Assembly: GCA_026709535.1 (NCBI GenBank)
Contig: JAPOST010000199.1
Span: 1 to 36,545 of the forward strand
From: Rhodospirillaceae bacterium
Lineage (GTDB): Bacteria; Pseudomonadota; Alphaproteobacteria; Bin65
Direction of reading: 5' to 3'
DNA length: 36,545 bases
The stretch's first letter is position 1; each line of letters begins with the position of its first letter. The notes beneath the pieces were generated by a model, which saw only the letters and a program-made list of their open reading frames with translations, was not told the origin of the DNA and did not search any database. The translations under genes and the position numbers were made by a program. This document shows positions 24,513-32,223 of this stretch, piece by piece.

Positions 24513-25869
24513 GGTTCTTGACGGAGAGAAAATTCCACTCGGAACGCTCTCGTATTTTCGGGAACGTTTCCGTGATCGCCTGTACGACTTGGTTGCGGAA
24601 GAATTTCTCAAGCAAGAGAAGGAAGGTAACTTGACGCGGGCTGAAGTTGCCCGACGGATCGGTCGGAGACCAGAGCAGATTACACGTTGGTTGGCCGCAC
24701 CCGGCAACTGGACTCTCGAAACAGTCAGTGACCTCTTGCTGGCGGTCGCCAAGTCCGAGCCTCAGGTGACTTTGCTGCCTCTTGAGGGAAGAACTGTTCA
24801 CAGCTGTCGCAGTGAATTATCATCAGCCTCACTCCCGAACCAGCCGGAAAGATCCTTGCCGCCCAACTCGACAATCGAGGCAAATGACAAATCAAATGAG
24901 TTTGGCTCGAGCGTCACAGCAAGAGAATTCGATCAGAGGCCAGACAAGCCCGCGGTGATTGCGCATTGCGACTGGAGCATTCGTCCTGAGAAAAGATGGA
25001 TGGCAGTTGCCGTGCGCGAAAATGATCGCTGGACAATCTCTTTACCCGAAAAGGTTCGGGACGTTGGCTCGTTAGTTGAGCGGCTTGAACGTCGAGCATC
25101 GGAACCAGGACCACTGTTCCTAGGGTTTGACTTTCCGATAGGTTTACCTGCGAATTACAGAAAAATGATCGACAAGAAAAACTTCAAAGAGGCTATACGT
25201 GCGTTTGGCGAAACTGGTTGGGAAAACTGGTTCAAGGTATGTGAGACGGCCAGTGAAATTTCAGTTCAAAGACCATTTTATCCTAACAGGCCGCGGAAAA
25301 AAGGAGAGATAAAGCAGTTCCACCTTTATAACGGCTTGAAAATACCCGACGCCGATAGCCTTCGCCGAAGATGTGAACGCCAATCAGCCGCCTGCATGCT
25401 TTTCTGGACACTTGGTCCAAACCAGGTTGGTAAGGCAGCCATCGCCGGTTGGCAGGAATTCATCAAGCCAAATCTCGACCAGATCAGCCTATGGCCATTT
25501 GACGGCTTGCTCTCCGGCCTGTTCTCTCACTCGGGGATCATTGTGGTTGAAACTTATCCAGCAGATGTCTATCGGCAAATTGGACTGCTGAAGAAACCCG
25601 AGTGGAGCAAGAAGACTCGTGAGGGTCGAAAATCTGTTGCTTCGAAACTCAACGGTTGGCTCAAAAAGCGGAACGTGTCGCCGAAGAAGGGTCTCACAAA
25701 AAAGATTGACGATGGATTTGGAAGCGACAACACGGGTGAGGACCAATTTGATGCAGTAGTGGGTTTATTGAGGATGATTGATGTAGCTGAAGGTCATTTG
25801 TCCGAAGGAGTGCCAAACGACCTTGAGGTAACGACGTGGGAAGGGTGGATGCTCGGTATGTCTACCTAG
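24478..25869 (+). CDS. HigA/XRE-like HTH protein fused to a DUF429 predicted nuclease
   Basis: 463 aa from ATG 24478, behind GGGAG and overlapping the preceding gene by 35 bp. Residues ~22-95 match small antitoxin-like HTH proteins: YFRERFRDRLYDLVAEEFLK, then NLTRAEVARRIGRRPEQITR and WLAAPGNWTLETVSDLLLAV. Residues ~96-155 are a low-complexity linker. Residues ~158-460 fit DUF429, an RNase H-fold family of predicted nucleases: HCDWS (Asp165), LFLGFDFPIGLP (Asp218), the VVETYPADVYRQIG strand (Glu358), KKTREGRK (379-386) and GEDQFDAVVGLLR (Asp422, Asp425). These acidic positions are where an RNase H-like active site would be. Codon use is more A/T-rich than in the neighbours, suggesting transfer. 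I know of no described HTH-DUF429 fusion; function is inferred only. Confidence 0.75.
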   Translation: MNTSQKKPFLSEVLDGEKIPLGTLSYFRERFRDRLYDLVAEEFLKQEKEGNLTRAEVARRIGRRPEQITRWLAAPGNWTLETVSDLLLAVAKSEPQVTLLPLEGRTVHSCRSELSSASLPNQPERSLPPNSTIEANDKSNEFGSSVTAREFDQRPDKPAVIAHCDWSIRPEKRWMAVAVRENDRWTISLPEKVRDVGSLVERLERRASEPGPLFLGFDFPIGLPANYRKMIDKKNFKEAIRAFGETGWENWFKVCETASEISVQRPFYPNRPRKKGEIKQFHLYNGLKIPDADSLRRRCERQSAACMLFWTLGPNQVGKAAIAGWQEFIKPNLDQISLWPFDGLLSGLFSHSGIIVVETYPADVYRQIGLLKKPEWSKKTREGRKSVASKLNGWLKKRNVSPKKGLTKKIDDGFGSDNTGEDQFDAVVGLLRMIDVAEGHLSEGVPNDLEVTTWEGWMLGMST

Positions 25870-26383
25870 CAACAGACACTGAGTCTGCTTTAGGTGAGAT
25901 CGTGATCTACGATGAAACCATGGGCGTGAAGATAGAGACCGGACACACGATCGACGACCAAAGTCGGGAACGGAGGGAATTCTGGCGCTGGCCGTATCCA
26001 GGATCGTGATTTCCCCTTCCGGGGCTGGACGAGTTTGAAATCAGGCAACTCCGGACGGGAGCATGAATTCCGCTGAGGCGCCGCGGCTCGACAAGGAAAA
26101 CCAGACTGGAACCGTTGGCCGCTGAAGGTCTTGCCTGACGAAAACGCCTTATCACAGAAGGCTCGAAAAACCCGTCAAATCAGCCAGATAGCAGGACGAA
26201 TTTCTAGGTGGCGACGCGAGAACAAGTCGCAATGGCGGGCAACAAGTACGCATATTATCTGGACTCGGCCAGTTGTGTGAACAGCGCAGGCCTGTCATGC
26301 GAATTGCTTTACGACGCGCGGATGATTTTGTTGATATTGGGAGATGACCGCGGCGCGTCTTGAGGAGATAGCTTGGGGATCTG
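25870..26383. other. gene-free stretch before the D-amino-acid module
   Basis: About 510 bp. The plus frame from 25870 gives a short protein-like run (EIVIYDETMGVKIETGHTID) before stops; other frames are poor. It may be a decayed gene end plus the promoter of the D-amino-acid genes. A GGGGA ribosome binding site lies just before 26384. No terminator hairpin with a T-run was found. Confidence 0.35.
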
Positions 26384-27385
26384 ATGATCAAGACACCGTA
26401 TTTGCTGTTTCTCGGCGATGCGCCGGATCAACTGGCTGCCAAGGTTGCACAGGGGATCAAGGACTGGCGGCCGGAAAATGTGGTCGGTCAGTTGCGTCTG
26501 GAGGGATGTCAGGCTGACGTCGGCATGGCCGACATGACGTTGGAAGAAGCCCGGCAAGCCGATGCCAAAACGCTGGTGATCGGCGTAGCCAATCGCGGCG
26601 GCGTGATTTCGCATCGCTGGAAGGACGTTTTGATCCATGCTTTGGAAATGGGCTATGACTTGGCATCCGGCCTCCACAACTTGTTGCGGGATGACGCCGA
26701 TCTGGTGAAGGCCGCGCAAGAGCATGGCGGTGCCTTGCACGACGTAAGGGTGCCGGATGATGACTACCCCATCGCAAAGGGCAGGCCACGGGCCGGGAAG
26801 CGCTGCTTGGCCGTTGGCACAGATTGTTCAGTCGGCAAGATGTATACTGGACTGGCCATGGATGCCGAAATGCGCCGCCGAGGTCATAGATCGACGTTTC
26901 GTCCCACCGGTCAGACAGGGATCCTGATTGCCGGTGATGGCGTCCCCCTGGATGCTGTTGTTGCCGACTTCATGGCTGGCGCTATCGAGGTTCTCACGCC
27001 CGACAACGATGCTGATCACTGGGATCATATCGAAGGCCAAGGCAGTCTGTTCCACATTTCCTATTCTGGTGTGACAATGGCCCTGATCCATGGCGGCCAG
27101 CCCGACGCCTTGATCTTGTCTCACGAACCAACCCGCAAACACCTGCGTGGCCTTTCAGGCTACCCCGTGCCGCCGCTGGAAACACTACGCGACTTGGCGT
27201 TATCGTTGGCGCGCATCGCCAATCCGTCGTGCGTTGTGGCGGGCATCTCCATCAATACTCAGCATCTTGGCGCCTCGGCTGCCGACGCTCTTTGCCGGGA
27301 GACGGAGCATCGTCTGGGTTTGCCGACAGTGGACCCGTACCGTCACGGTGCTGGTCGTCTGGTTGATGCACTCGCCACATTATGA
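26384..27385 (+). CDS. dgcN: DUF1611 protein, probable D-glutamate N-acetyltransferase (DgcN)
   Basis: 333 aa. A DUF1611-family protein: an N-terminal Rossmann-like region (TLVIGVANRGGVISHRWKDV, 63-82), then a P-loop domain with GTDCSVGKMYTG (145-156) and HGGQPDALILSHEPTRKHLR. In marine Proteobacteria DgcN has been described as the D-glutamate N-acetyltransferase that starts a D-Glu-to-L-Glu route with DgcA. The next gene here is a DgcA-like epimerase overlapping by 4 bp (ATGA), and a D-amino-acid aminotransferase follows, which makes this assignment attractive. The older annotation would be 'NAD-dependent epimerase-like, unknown function'. The family is certain; the enzyme activity is by analogy. 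Confidence 0.85.
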   Translation: MIKTPYLLFLGDAPDQLAAKVAQGIKDWRPENVVGQLRLEGCQADVGMADMTLEEARQADAKTLVIGVANRGGVISHRWKDVLIHALEMGYDLASGLHNLLRDDADLVKAAQEHGGALHDVRVPDDDYPIAKGRPRAGKRCLAVGTDCSVGKMYTGLAMDAEMRRRGHRSTFRPTGQTGILIAGDGVPLDAVVADFMAGAIEVLTPDNDADHWDHIEGQGSLFHISYSGVTMALIHGGQPDALILSHEPTRKHLRGLSGYPVPPLETLRDLALSLARIANPSCVVAGISINTQHLGASAADALCRETEHRLGLPTVDPYRHGAGRLVDALATL

Positions 27386-28344
27386 TCAAGGTGACGCCGC
27401 AATCATTTCGGCTGGCCAGGGCTTTTACGATTTCCCGTGGATCGCGCCTTGAGGCACATGTGCTGACGGTTCGGATTTCCCGGGATGGCGCGACGGGCTG
27501 GGGAGAATGTGTTCCTTACGCACGGTATCAGGAAACTCCGGAAAGCGTTGCGGCGCAGATTGAAAGCCTGCCTCACGACATTGGTCGTGTGGAGCTTCAG
27601 GAAGCCTTGCCGGCCGGCGCGGCGCGCAATGCCGTAGATTGCGCATTATGGGATTGGGAAGCCAAGAAAACTGGCACGCGAGCGTGGAATCTCGCCCGAC
27701 TTCGACCGCCGGGACCAATACCGGTCGCGTTCACCTTGTCCCTCGATACGCCGGAACAGATGGAATATGAAGCGCGGCAACATGCCGGACAGCGCCTGCT
27801 GAAGGTCAAGCTCGGCACGCCGAATGACATTCCCCGCCTGGAGGCGGTGCGCCGGGGAGCGCCAGAGGTGAAAATCATTGTTGACGCCAATGAAGGCTGG
27901 TCGGCAGCGGAATATCAGGATCTCGTACCGTATCTTGTCAATCTTGGCGTTTTGATGGTCGAACAGCCGGTACCTGCGGCAGATGACGGGCTTTTGGCGG
28001 AGATCGATCGCCTCTTGCCGGTCTGCGCCGATGAAGCCGTGCATGATCGCCGGTCGCTGCCGACGCTGGCAGGAAAGTACGACATGATCAACATCAAGCT
28101 GGATAAGACTGGGGGATTGACGGAGGCGCTGGAACTGCGCCGAGAGGCGGAAGCATTGGGCTACGGTATCATGGCCGGTTGCATGGTTGGGTCGTCGTTG
28201 GCGATGGCCCCGGCGACGTTGATTGCCCAAGGTGCGGCATTCGCCGATCTGGACGGGCCGCTGCTTTTGGCAGAAGACCGCGACCATCCATTGCATTACG
28301 ACACCGCAGGGGTTCATCCCCCGGATGTGGCCTTGTGGGGATAG
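27382..28344 (+). CDS. dgcA: enolase-superfamily epimerase, probable N-acetyl-D-glutamate racemase (DgcA)
   Basis: 320 aa. Muconate-lactonizing subgroup of the enolase superfamily with the dipeptide-epimerase active site: KxK at Lys141/Lys143 (LLKVKLG), metal ligands Asp168 (IIVDANEGW), Glu194 (LMVEQPV) and Asp217 (CADEAV), and the opposing base Lys239 (INIKLDKTGG). Two lysines on opposite faces are what a 1,1-proton-transfer racemase needs. Such proteins are often annotated L-Ala-D/L-Glu epimerase. Next to DgcN, the N-acetyl-D-Glu to N-acetyl-L-Glu reaction is more likely. Start overlaps dgcN by 4 bp; it ends 4 bp before the aminotransferase. Confidence 0.85.
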   Translation: MIKVTPQSFRLARAFTISRGSRLEAHVLTVRISRDGATGWGECVPYARYQETPESVAAQIESLPHDIGRVELQEALPAGAARNAVDCALWDWEAKKTGTRAWNLARLRPPGPIPVAFTLSLDTPEQMEYEARQHAGQRLLKVKLGTPNDIPRLEAVRRGAPEVKIIVDANEGWSAAEYQDLVPYLVNLGVLMVEQPVPAADDGLLAEIDRLLPVCADEAVHDRRSLPTLAGKYDMINIKLDKTGGLTEALELRREAEALGYGIMAGCMVGSSLAMAPATLIAQGAAFADLDGPLLLAEDRDHPLHYDTAGVHPPDVALWG

Positions 28345-28348
28345 GGAC

Positions 28349-29203
28349 ATGAGCCGGATCGTCTACGTCAATGGCGACTATCTTCCAGAAGGAGATGCAA
28401 AGGTTTCTGTCTTCGATCGAGGTTTCCTGTTTGCTGACGGCGTTTACGAAGTCACTTCGGTGTTGAACCGCAAGCTCGTCGATTTCGATGGTCATACAGC
28501 ACGCCTGCAACGGTCCCTGGATGCCCTGGACATCAAGGCCCCGGTGAACCGGGATGAATTGCTGCAGATTCATCGACAGCTTGTGACCAGGAACCAAATC
28601 GAGGATGGCTTGGTCTACCTCCAAATCACGCGCGGACCCGCTGATCGAGATTTTGTCTACCCAAAAGACGCCACGCCGTCATTGGTGATCTTTACCCAGT
28701 CGAAACCGGGGTTCGCAGATAGCCCTCAAGCCAGGACAGGCTGGACGATAATCACGGTCGAGGACCTTCGTTGGGGCCGGCGGGATATCAAGACGACACA
28801 GTTGTTATATCCATCAATGGCGAAGATGATGGCCAAGGCCGCCGGTGCGGACGATGCTTGGCTTGTGGAACAAGGGAAGATAACCGAAGGCACGTCCAAT
28901 AACGCCTACATTGTCAAGAATGGAGTCATCATTACGCGTGAGCTGTCGAATGACATTCTGCACGGGATCACTCGAGCGGCCGTCCTGCGAATGGCGGTAT
29001 CCGCCCAAATGCGCATTGATGAACGGCCGTTTACGCCGGCCGAGGCGCAAGCCGCCGACGAGGCCTTCATTACCTCAGCATCCAATTTTGTCATGCCGGT
29101 GGTAGAAATCGATGGCGAGAAGATTGGCGACGGCACGCCGGGTCCGGTCGCGCGCCGCCTGCGCGAAATTTATATCGACGAAGGCCGGAGGACGGCGATC
29201 TAG
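28349..29203 (+). CDS. dat: D-amino-acid (D-alanine) aminotransferase
   Basis: 284 aa from ATG 28349. A fold-type IV PLP enzyme that transfers the amino group from D-alanine and other D-amino acids to 2-oxoglutarate, giving D-glutamate. Marks: YVNGDYLPEGDAKVSVFDRGFLFADGVYE at the N-terminus, PLP-Lys148 in RRDIKTTQLL, ITEGTSNNAYIVKNG and DILHGITRAAVLRMA for the cofactor phosphate, and a C-terminal ITSASNFVMPVVEIDG. It is closer to D-AAT than to branched-chain IlvE (RRDIK, PVVEIDG). As the third gene of the dgcNA operon it would funnel mixed D-amino acids into D-Glu, which DgcN/DgcA then convert. Confidence 0.9.
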   Translation: MSRIVYVNGDYLPEGDAKVSVFDRGFLFADGVYEVTSVLNRKLVDFDGHTARLQRSLDALDIKAPVNRDELLQIHRQLVTRNQIEDGLVYLQITRGPADRDFVYPKDATPSLVIFTQSKPGFADSPQARTGWTIITVEDLRWGRRDIKTTQLLYPSMAKMMAKAAGADDAWLVEQGKITEGTSNNAYIVKNGVIITRELSNDILHGITRAAVLRMAVSAQMRIDERPFTPAEAQAADEAFITSASNFVMPVVEIDGEKIGDGTPGPVARRLREIYIDEGRRTAI

Positions 29204-29362
29204 CCCAGGAATGTCATGAAGCGGATTTCGCTGGGTCCCATTTCGGGTGGCCATCGATCTGGGCACAACCAATTGGGTATAGCAGCGCGGTGGTGACGGA
29301 TGCTCCTTTGGGTCGGCTCTCTCCTGCAGCGTTCAGTACACGCCGGGGCGAGGCGTATCTTG

Positions 29363-29389
29363 ACTTGTCAGGATCAAATCCTGTCAAGT
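29363..29389. promoter_or_regulatory. near-perfect 12-bp inverted repeat upstream of a COG0523 GTPase
   Basis: Arms ACTTGTCAGGAT and ATCCTGTCAAGT are separated by CAA; 11 of 12 positions pair. The repeat ends 6 bp before the ATG at 29396. There is no T-run after it, so it is not a standard terminator. It could be an operator for a dimeric repressor, or an mRNA hairpin hiding the ribosome binding site, since no good Shine-Dalgarno is visible. It does not match the Zur consensus I know. Confidence 0.6.
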
Positions 29390-29395
29390 GGCGTA

Positions 29396-30337
29396 ATGAA
29401 CATCCATAACGGGACGCAAGCCTCTATCCCGGTGACCGTGATAGGCGGCTACCTGGGCGCTGGCAAGACCACTTGCCTGAACCACCTGCTGGGTGGCGAT
29501 CACGGCTTGCGCCTTGCCGTCCTGGTTAACGATTTCGGCGCCATCAACGTTGATGCGCACCTGATTGCACAGCAAGCCGCCGACACGATCGCATTGATGA
29601 ATGGCTGCGTCTGCTGTTCGATAGCCGATGATCTGGGGGCTGCATTGACGGCGCAGGTCGAGCGGATTGATCCTCCGGAGCACGTTCTGATCGAAGCGAG
29701 CGGCGTGGCCGAGCCGGCCAAGATCGGCCGCCTGGCGGGAAACTGGCCGGGCTGCGTCATGGCGGGAATCGTCGTGCTGGCCGACGCCGTTGCCATACGC
29801 GCCCGATCTGCAGACAAGTTCGTCGGCCGTTTGGTCGTACGCCAATTACGTGACGCCGATCTTGTTGCCGTCAACAAGGTGGACTTGGTAAACGGCGCGG
29901 AACAGCAGGCGACGGTGGACTGGATCAAGACGGTGGCGCCGCATGTCTGCCTGATGGAAACGCGACATGGCGCCTTGCCCATTGAAATTCTTGGCGGTGA
30001 TTTGGCGACGGGTAAACGGCACGAAGGTGGCCCGTCGGCCCAACATCCGCTGCTATCAATGGTCTGGATTCCAGAATCTCCCGTTATTCCCGAGGTTTTG
30101 CATCGTGTCCTCAGCAACCTCGCGGATATCCATCGCGCCAAGGGGATCATCCCGACCGCTCATGGACTACGCTTGATCCAGTGGAGCAGTGGCAAATTTG
30201 CCTGTACCGTGTCACCGGGTTCGGCAACGGGATTGGTCGTGATCGGCCCTTTTTCTGCCAGCCGGAAAGCAGTTTTGCAGAGAGCTCTGGCTGCTAGCTC
30301 GGCGGTAGCGCTTTCCGCGAGCACGATGGCTGATTGA
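29396..30337 (+). CDS. COG0523/CobW-family G3E GTPase (metal chaperone type)
   Basis: 313 aa from ATG 29396; the frame is open upstream to 29300, but that part would read through a palindrome and is unlike the family. Walker A GGYLGAGKTTCLN (17-29), the metal-binding GCVCCSIADDL (CVCC at 71-74), a Walker B-like LIEASGVAEPAKI and the guanine-specificity motif VNKVDLV are all present. The C-terminal CobW domain is short. Family members deliver Zn, Co, Ni or Fe to client enzymes. The metal is unknown. Its stop overlaps the alternative TTG start of the MFS gene, so the two are coupled. Confidence 0.9.
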   Translation: MNIHNGTQASIPVTVIGGYLGAGKTTCLNHLLGGDHGLRLAVLVNDFGAINVDAHLIAQQAADTIALMNGCVCCSIADDLGAALTAQVERIDPPEHVLIEASGVAEPAKIGRLAGNWPGCVMAGIVVLADAVAIRARSADKFVGRLVVRQLRDADLVAVNKVDLVNGAEQQATVDWIKTVAPHVCLMETRHGALPIEILGGDLATGKRHEGGPSAQHPLLSMVWIPESPVIPEVLHRVLSNLADIHRAKGIIPTAHGLRLIQWSSGKFACTVSPGSATGLVVIGPFSASRKAVLQRALAASSAVALSASTMAD

Positions 30338-30378
30338 AAGGCGCTGTGGCAATCGCCAGCCGAGACTCTGAAATCAGG

Positions 30379-31638
30379 ATGCTGCCGCCCGACGGCGAAT
30401 CCGATGGGACTCGCGGCCTGTTGTTCGTGTTGGCGGCGGCCTTCATGATCAGCCAGTTCTATCGAACGGCCCCGGCGGTCATCGGCCCGGAATTGCGCGC
30501 AGGGCTGGCGCTGAATTCAGTACAGTTGGGTCTGGCGGCGAGCGCCTTCTTCGTTTCCTTTTCGCTCATGCATGTGCCGATCGGGGTCCTGTTGGATCGT
30601 TACGGTCCGCGACGCGTCATGAGCGCGATGCTGTTGATCGCCAGCGTCGGCGCCGTTGTTTTTTCGCAGGCCGGCAGTGCAACATGCCTGGTCATTGCCC
30701 AACTTCTGATCGGGGCCGGGTGTTCGGCGATGTTTGTGGGCGGACTTGTCGTGGTGTCCCAGCGCTACCCGTCCGAGCGCTTTGGCGGTCTGGCCGCGAT
30801 GTTGACCTCCGCCAGCGGCATCGGCATGATCGCTTCCGGCACGCCGTTCGCGGCATTGACGAAGGAAGTCGGCTGGTCGGCGGCATTTCTGATAGTGGCC
30901 GGGCTGTCCGTTGCGCTGGCGGCGGCCATCTTTTGGGCCGTGCCGCGGCGCGGCGAGCCAAAGCCCGCTGCCGAGACAGAGACCTTTGCGCAATCGGTAG
31001 TGGGCTTGGTCCAGATCTTTCGGCACGGCCCGGTATGGGGCATTATCGCACTCGCCATGGTGACCTATCCATCGGTTATTGCCATCCGAGGTTTCTGGGG
31101 CGGTCCTTATCTGTCTGATGTGCAGGCATCCGATACGATAGAACGCGGCGACATCCTGTTACTGATGAGCTTGGCGACCATGTCCGGTGCAGCTGCTTAT
31201 GCAATTTTCGAGAAACGCACAAATCGGCGGATGCCCTTCATCTACCTGTCTGCCGGGATGAGTTGCGTGGGCTTCCTGATGCTGGCCATCCTGCCGGTTG
31301 CCTCTTCAGCGCAGGCAGCGTTGATATTTTGCTTGATTGGCGCCTTCAGCTTCGGTTCCGTACTGCTTCTTGCCCATGCTCGGGAGATGTTTCCGAGTCA
31401 CCTCACCGGCAGGGCGATCACCTCGGTAAACTTTACCGCTTTCTTGGGCGCCGGCTTGATGCAGTTGATCCCCGGCGTCGTCCTGAGCCTGTGGCAGCCG
31501 GTGAATGGCCATCCCCCGGAAGAGGCCTATCGCGTGGTCTTCGCGGGCATCGCCGGAATCCTGATCTTTTCGATGGGCATCTTCACGTTGGTCTTCCGGC
31601 ACGATATTCTCCGGGGGCTGCGCAGCGGCCGGAACTGA
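30379..31638 (+). CDS. MFS transporter
   Basis: 419 aa from ATG 30379, or 434 from a TTG at 30334 that overlaps the GTPase stop; the later ATG begins closer to the first membrane helix. Twelve hydrophobic segments in two halves. The signature loop between helices 2 and 3 is GVLLDRYGPRRVMS, the classic MFS DRxGRR-type motif. The substrate is not readable; its position after the D-amino-acid genes suggests uptake or export of an amino acid, small peptide or related anion. A ~37 bp gap separates it from the EVE-domain gene. Confidence 0.88.
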   Translation: MLPPDGESDGTRGLLFVLAAAFMISQFYRTAPAVIGPELRAGLALNSVQLGLAASAFFVSFSLMHVPIGVLLDRYGPRRVMSAMLLIASVGAVVFSQAGSATCLVIAQLLIGAGCSAMFVGGLVVVSQRYPSERFGGLAAMLTSASGIGMIASGTPFAALTKEVGWSAAFLIVAGLSVALAAAIFWAVPRRGEPKPAAETETFAQSVVGLVQIFRHGPVWGIIALAMVTYPSVIAIRGFWGGPYLSDVQASDTIERGDILLLMSLATMSGAAAYAIFEKRTNRRMPFIYLSAGMSCVGFLMLAILPVASSAQAALIFCLIGAFSFGSVLLLAHAREMFPSHLTGRAITSVNFTAFLGAGLMQLIPGVVLSLWQPVNGHPPEEAYRVVFAGIAGILIFSMGIFTLVFRHDILRGLRSGRN

Positions 31639-31674
31639 GCAACATCTTCAGAGACAGATTGGAGGAGTACGCCG

Positions 31675-32088
31675 ATGGCCTATTGGCTGGTGAAATCCGA
31701 ACCAGGTGCTTGGTCGTGGGATGATCACGTAAAGGCCGGCGTGGCCGAGTGGGACGGGGTGCGTAACCATCAGGCAGCCAACAACATGCGCGCCATGAAG
31801 ATTGGCGAGCGTGTTTTTTTCTACCATTCGGTTACCGAAAAACGGATCGTTGGCGTGATGGAAGTGGTCAAGGAGGCCTATCCTGATCCTACTGATGAAG
31901 CCGGCGCGTTCATCATGGTGGACTTCAAGGCCTTGTTCCCCGTCGTTCGCCCGGTCACGCTGGCGGAAATCAAGGACGAACCGAAGCTGAAGAACCTTCC
32001 TTTGGTCCGTCACACCCGTCTGTCCGTCCTGCCGGTTAGCGACGAGGAATGGAAGCTTCTGTGCACGATGACCGAAACATCAGCGTGA
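31675..32088 (+). CDS. EVE-domain (PUA-like) protein
   Basis: 137 aa, a single EVE domain: MAYWLVKSEPGAWSWDDHV, then EWDGVRNHQAANNMRAMKIG, VFFYHSVTEKRIVGVMEVV, and LSVLPVSDEEWKLL at the C-terminus. GGAGGAG lies seven bases upstream of the ATG. EVE domains are PUA-related and are thought to bind modified nucleobases in RNA or DNA; in Proteobacteria the stand-alone form is a conserved housekeeping gene of unknown precise role. The aromatic residues of the base-binding pocket (Tyr3, Trp4, Trp13, Trp15) are present. The next gene is acs. Confidence 0.93.
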   Translation: MAYWLVKSEPGAWSWDDHVKAGVAEWDGVRNHQAANNMRAMKIGERVFFYHSVTEKRIVGVMEVVKEAYPDPTDEAGAFIMVDFKALFPVVRPVTLAEIKDEPKLKNLPLVRHTRLSVLPVSDEEWKLLCTMTETSA

Positions 32089-32166
32089 CGCTTTCTTGTT
32101 TTGAGGGATTTTTGATATCTGTGTGTCTGTTGTGTTGAGTTGCGTTCTGTTTGGGGAATAAGGTCT

Positions 32167-32185
32167 TGACAGTTGGTGCCTGTCA
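32167..32185. promoter_or_regulatory. inverted repeat in the acs leader
   Basis: TGACAG and CTGTCA flank TTGGTGC, and TTGACA at 32166-32171 resembles a -35. The repeat lies 39 bp upstream of the acs start in a leader that is extremely G/T-rich on the plus strand. It is a possible operator for acetate control. Confidence 0.3.
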
Positions 32186-32223
32186 GTCCGGCGGTTGTTT
32201 TTTGTGCTGATCTGGAGGGGATG

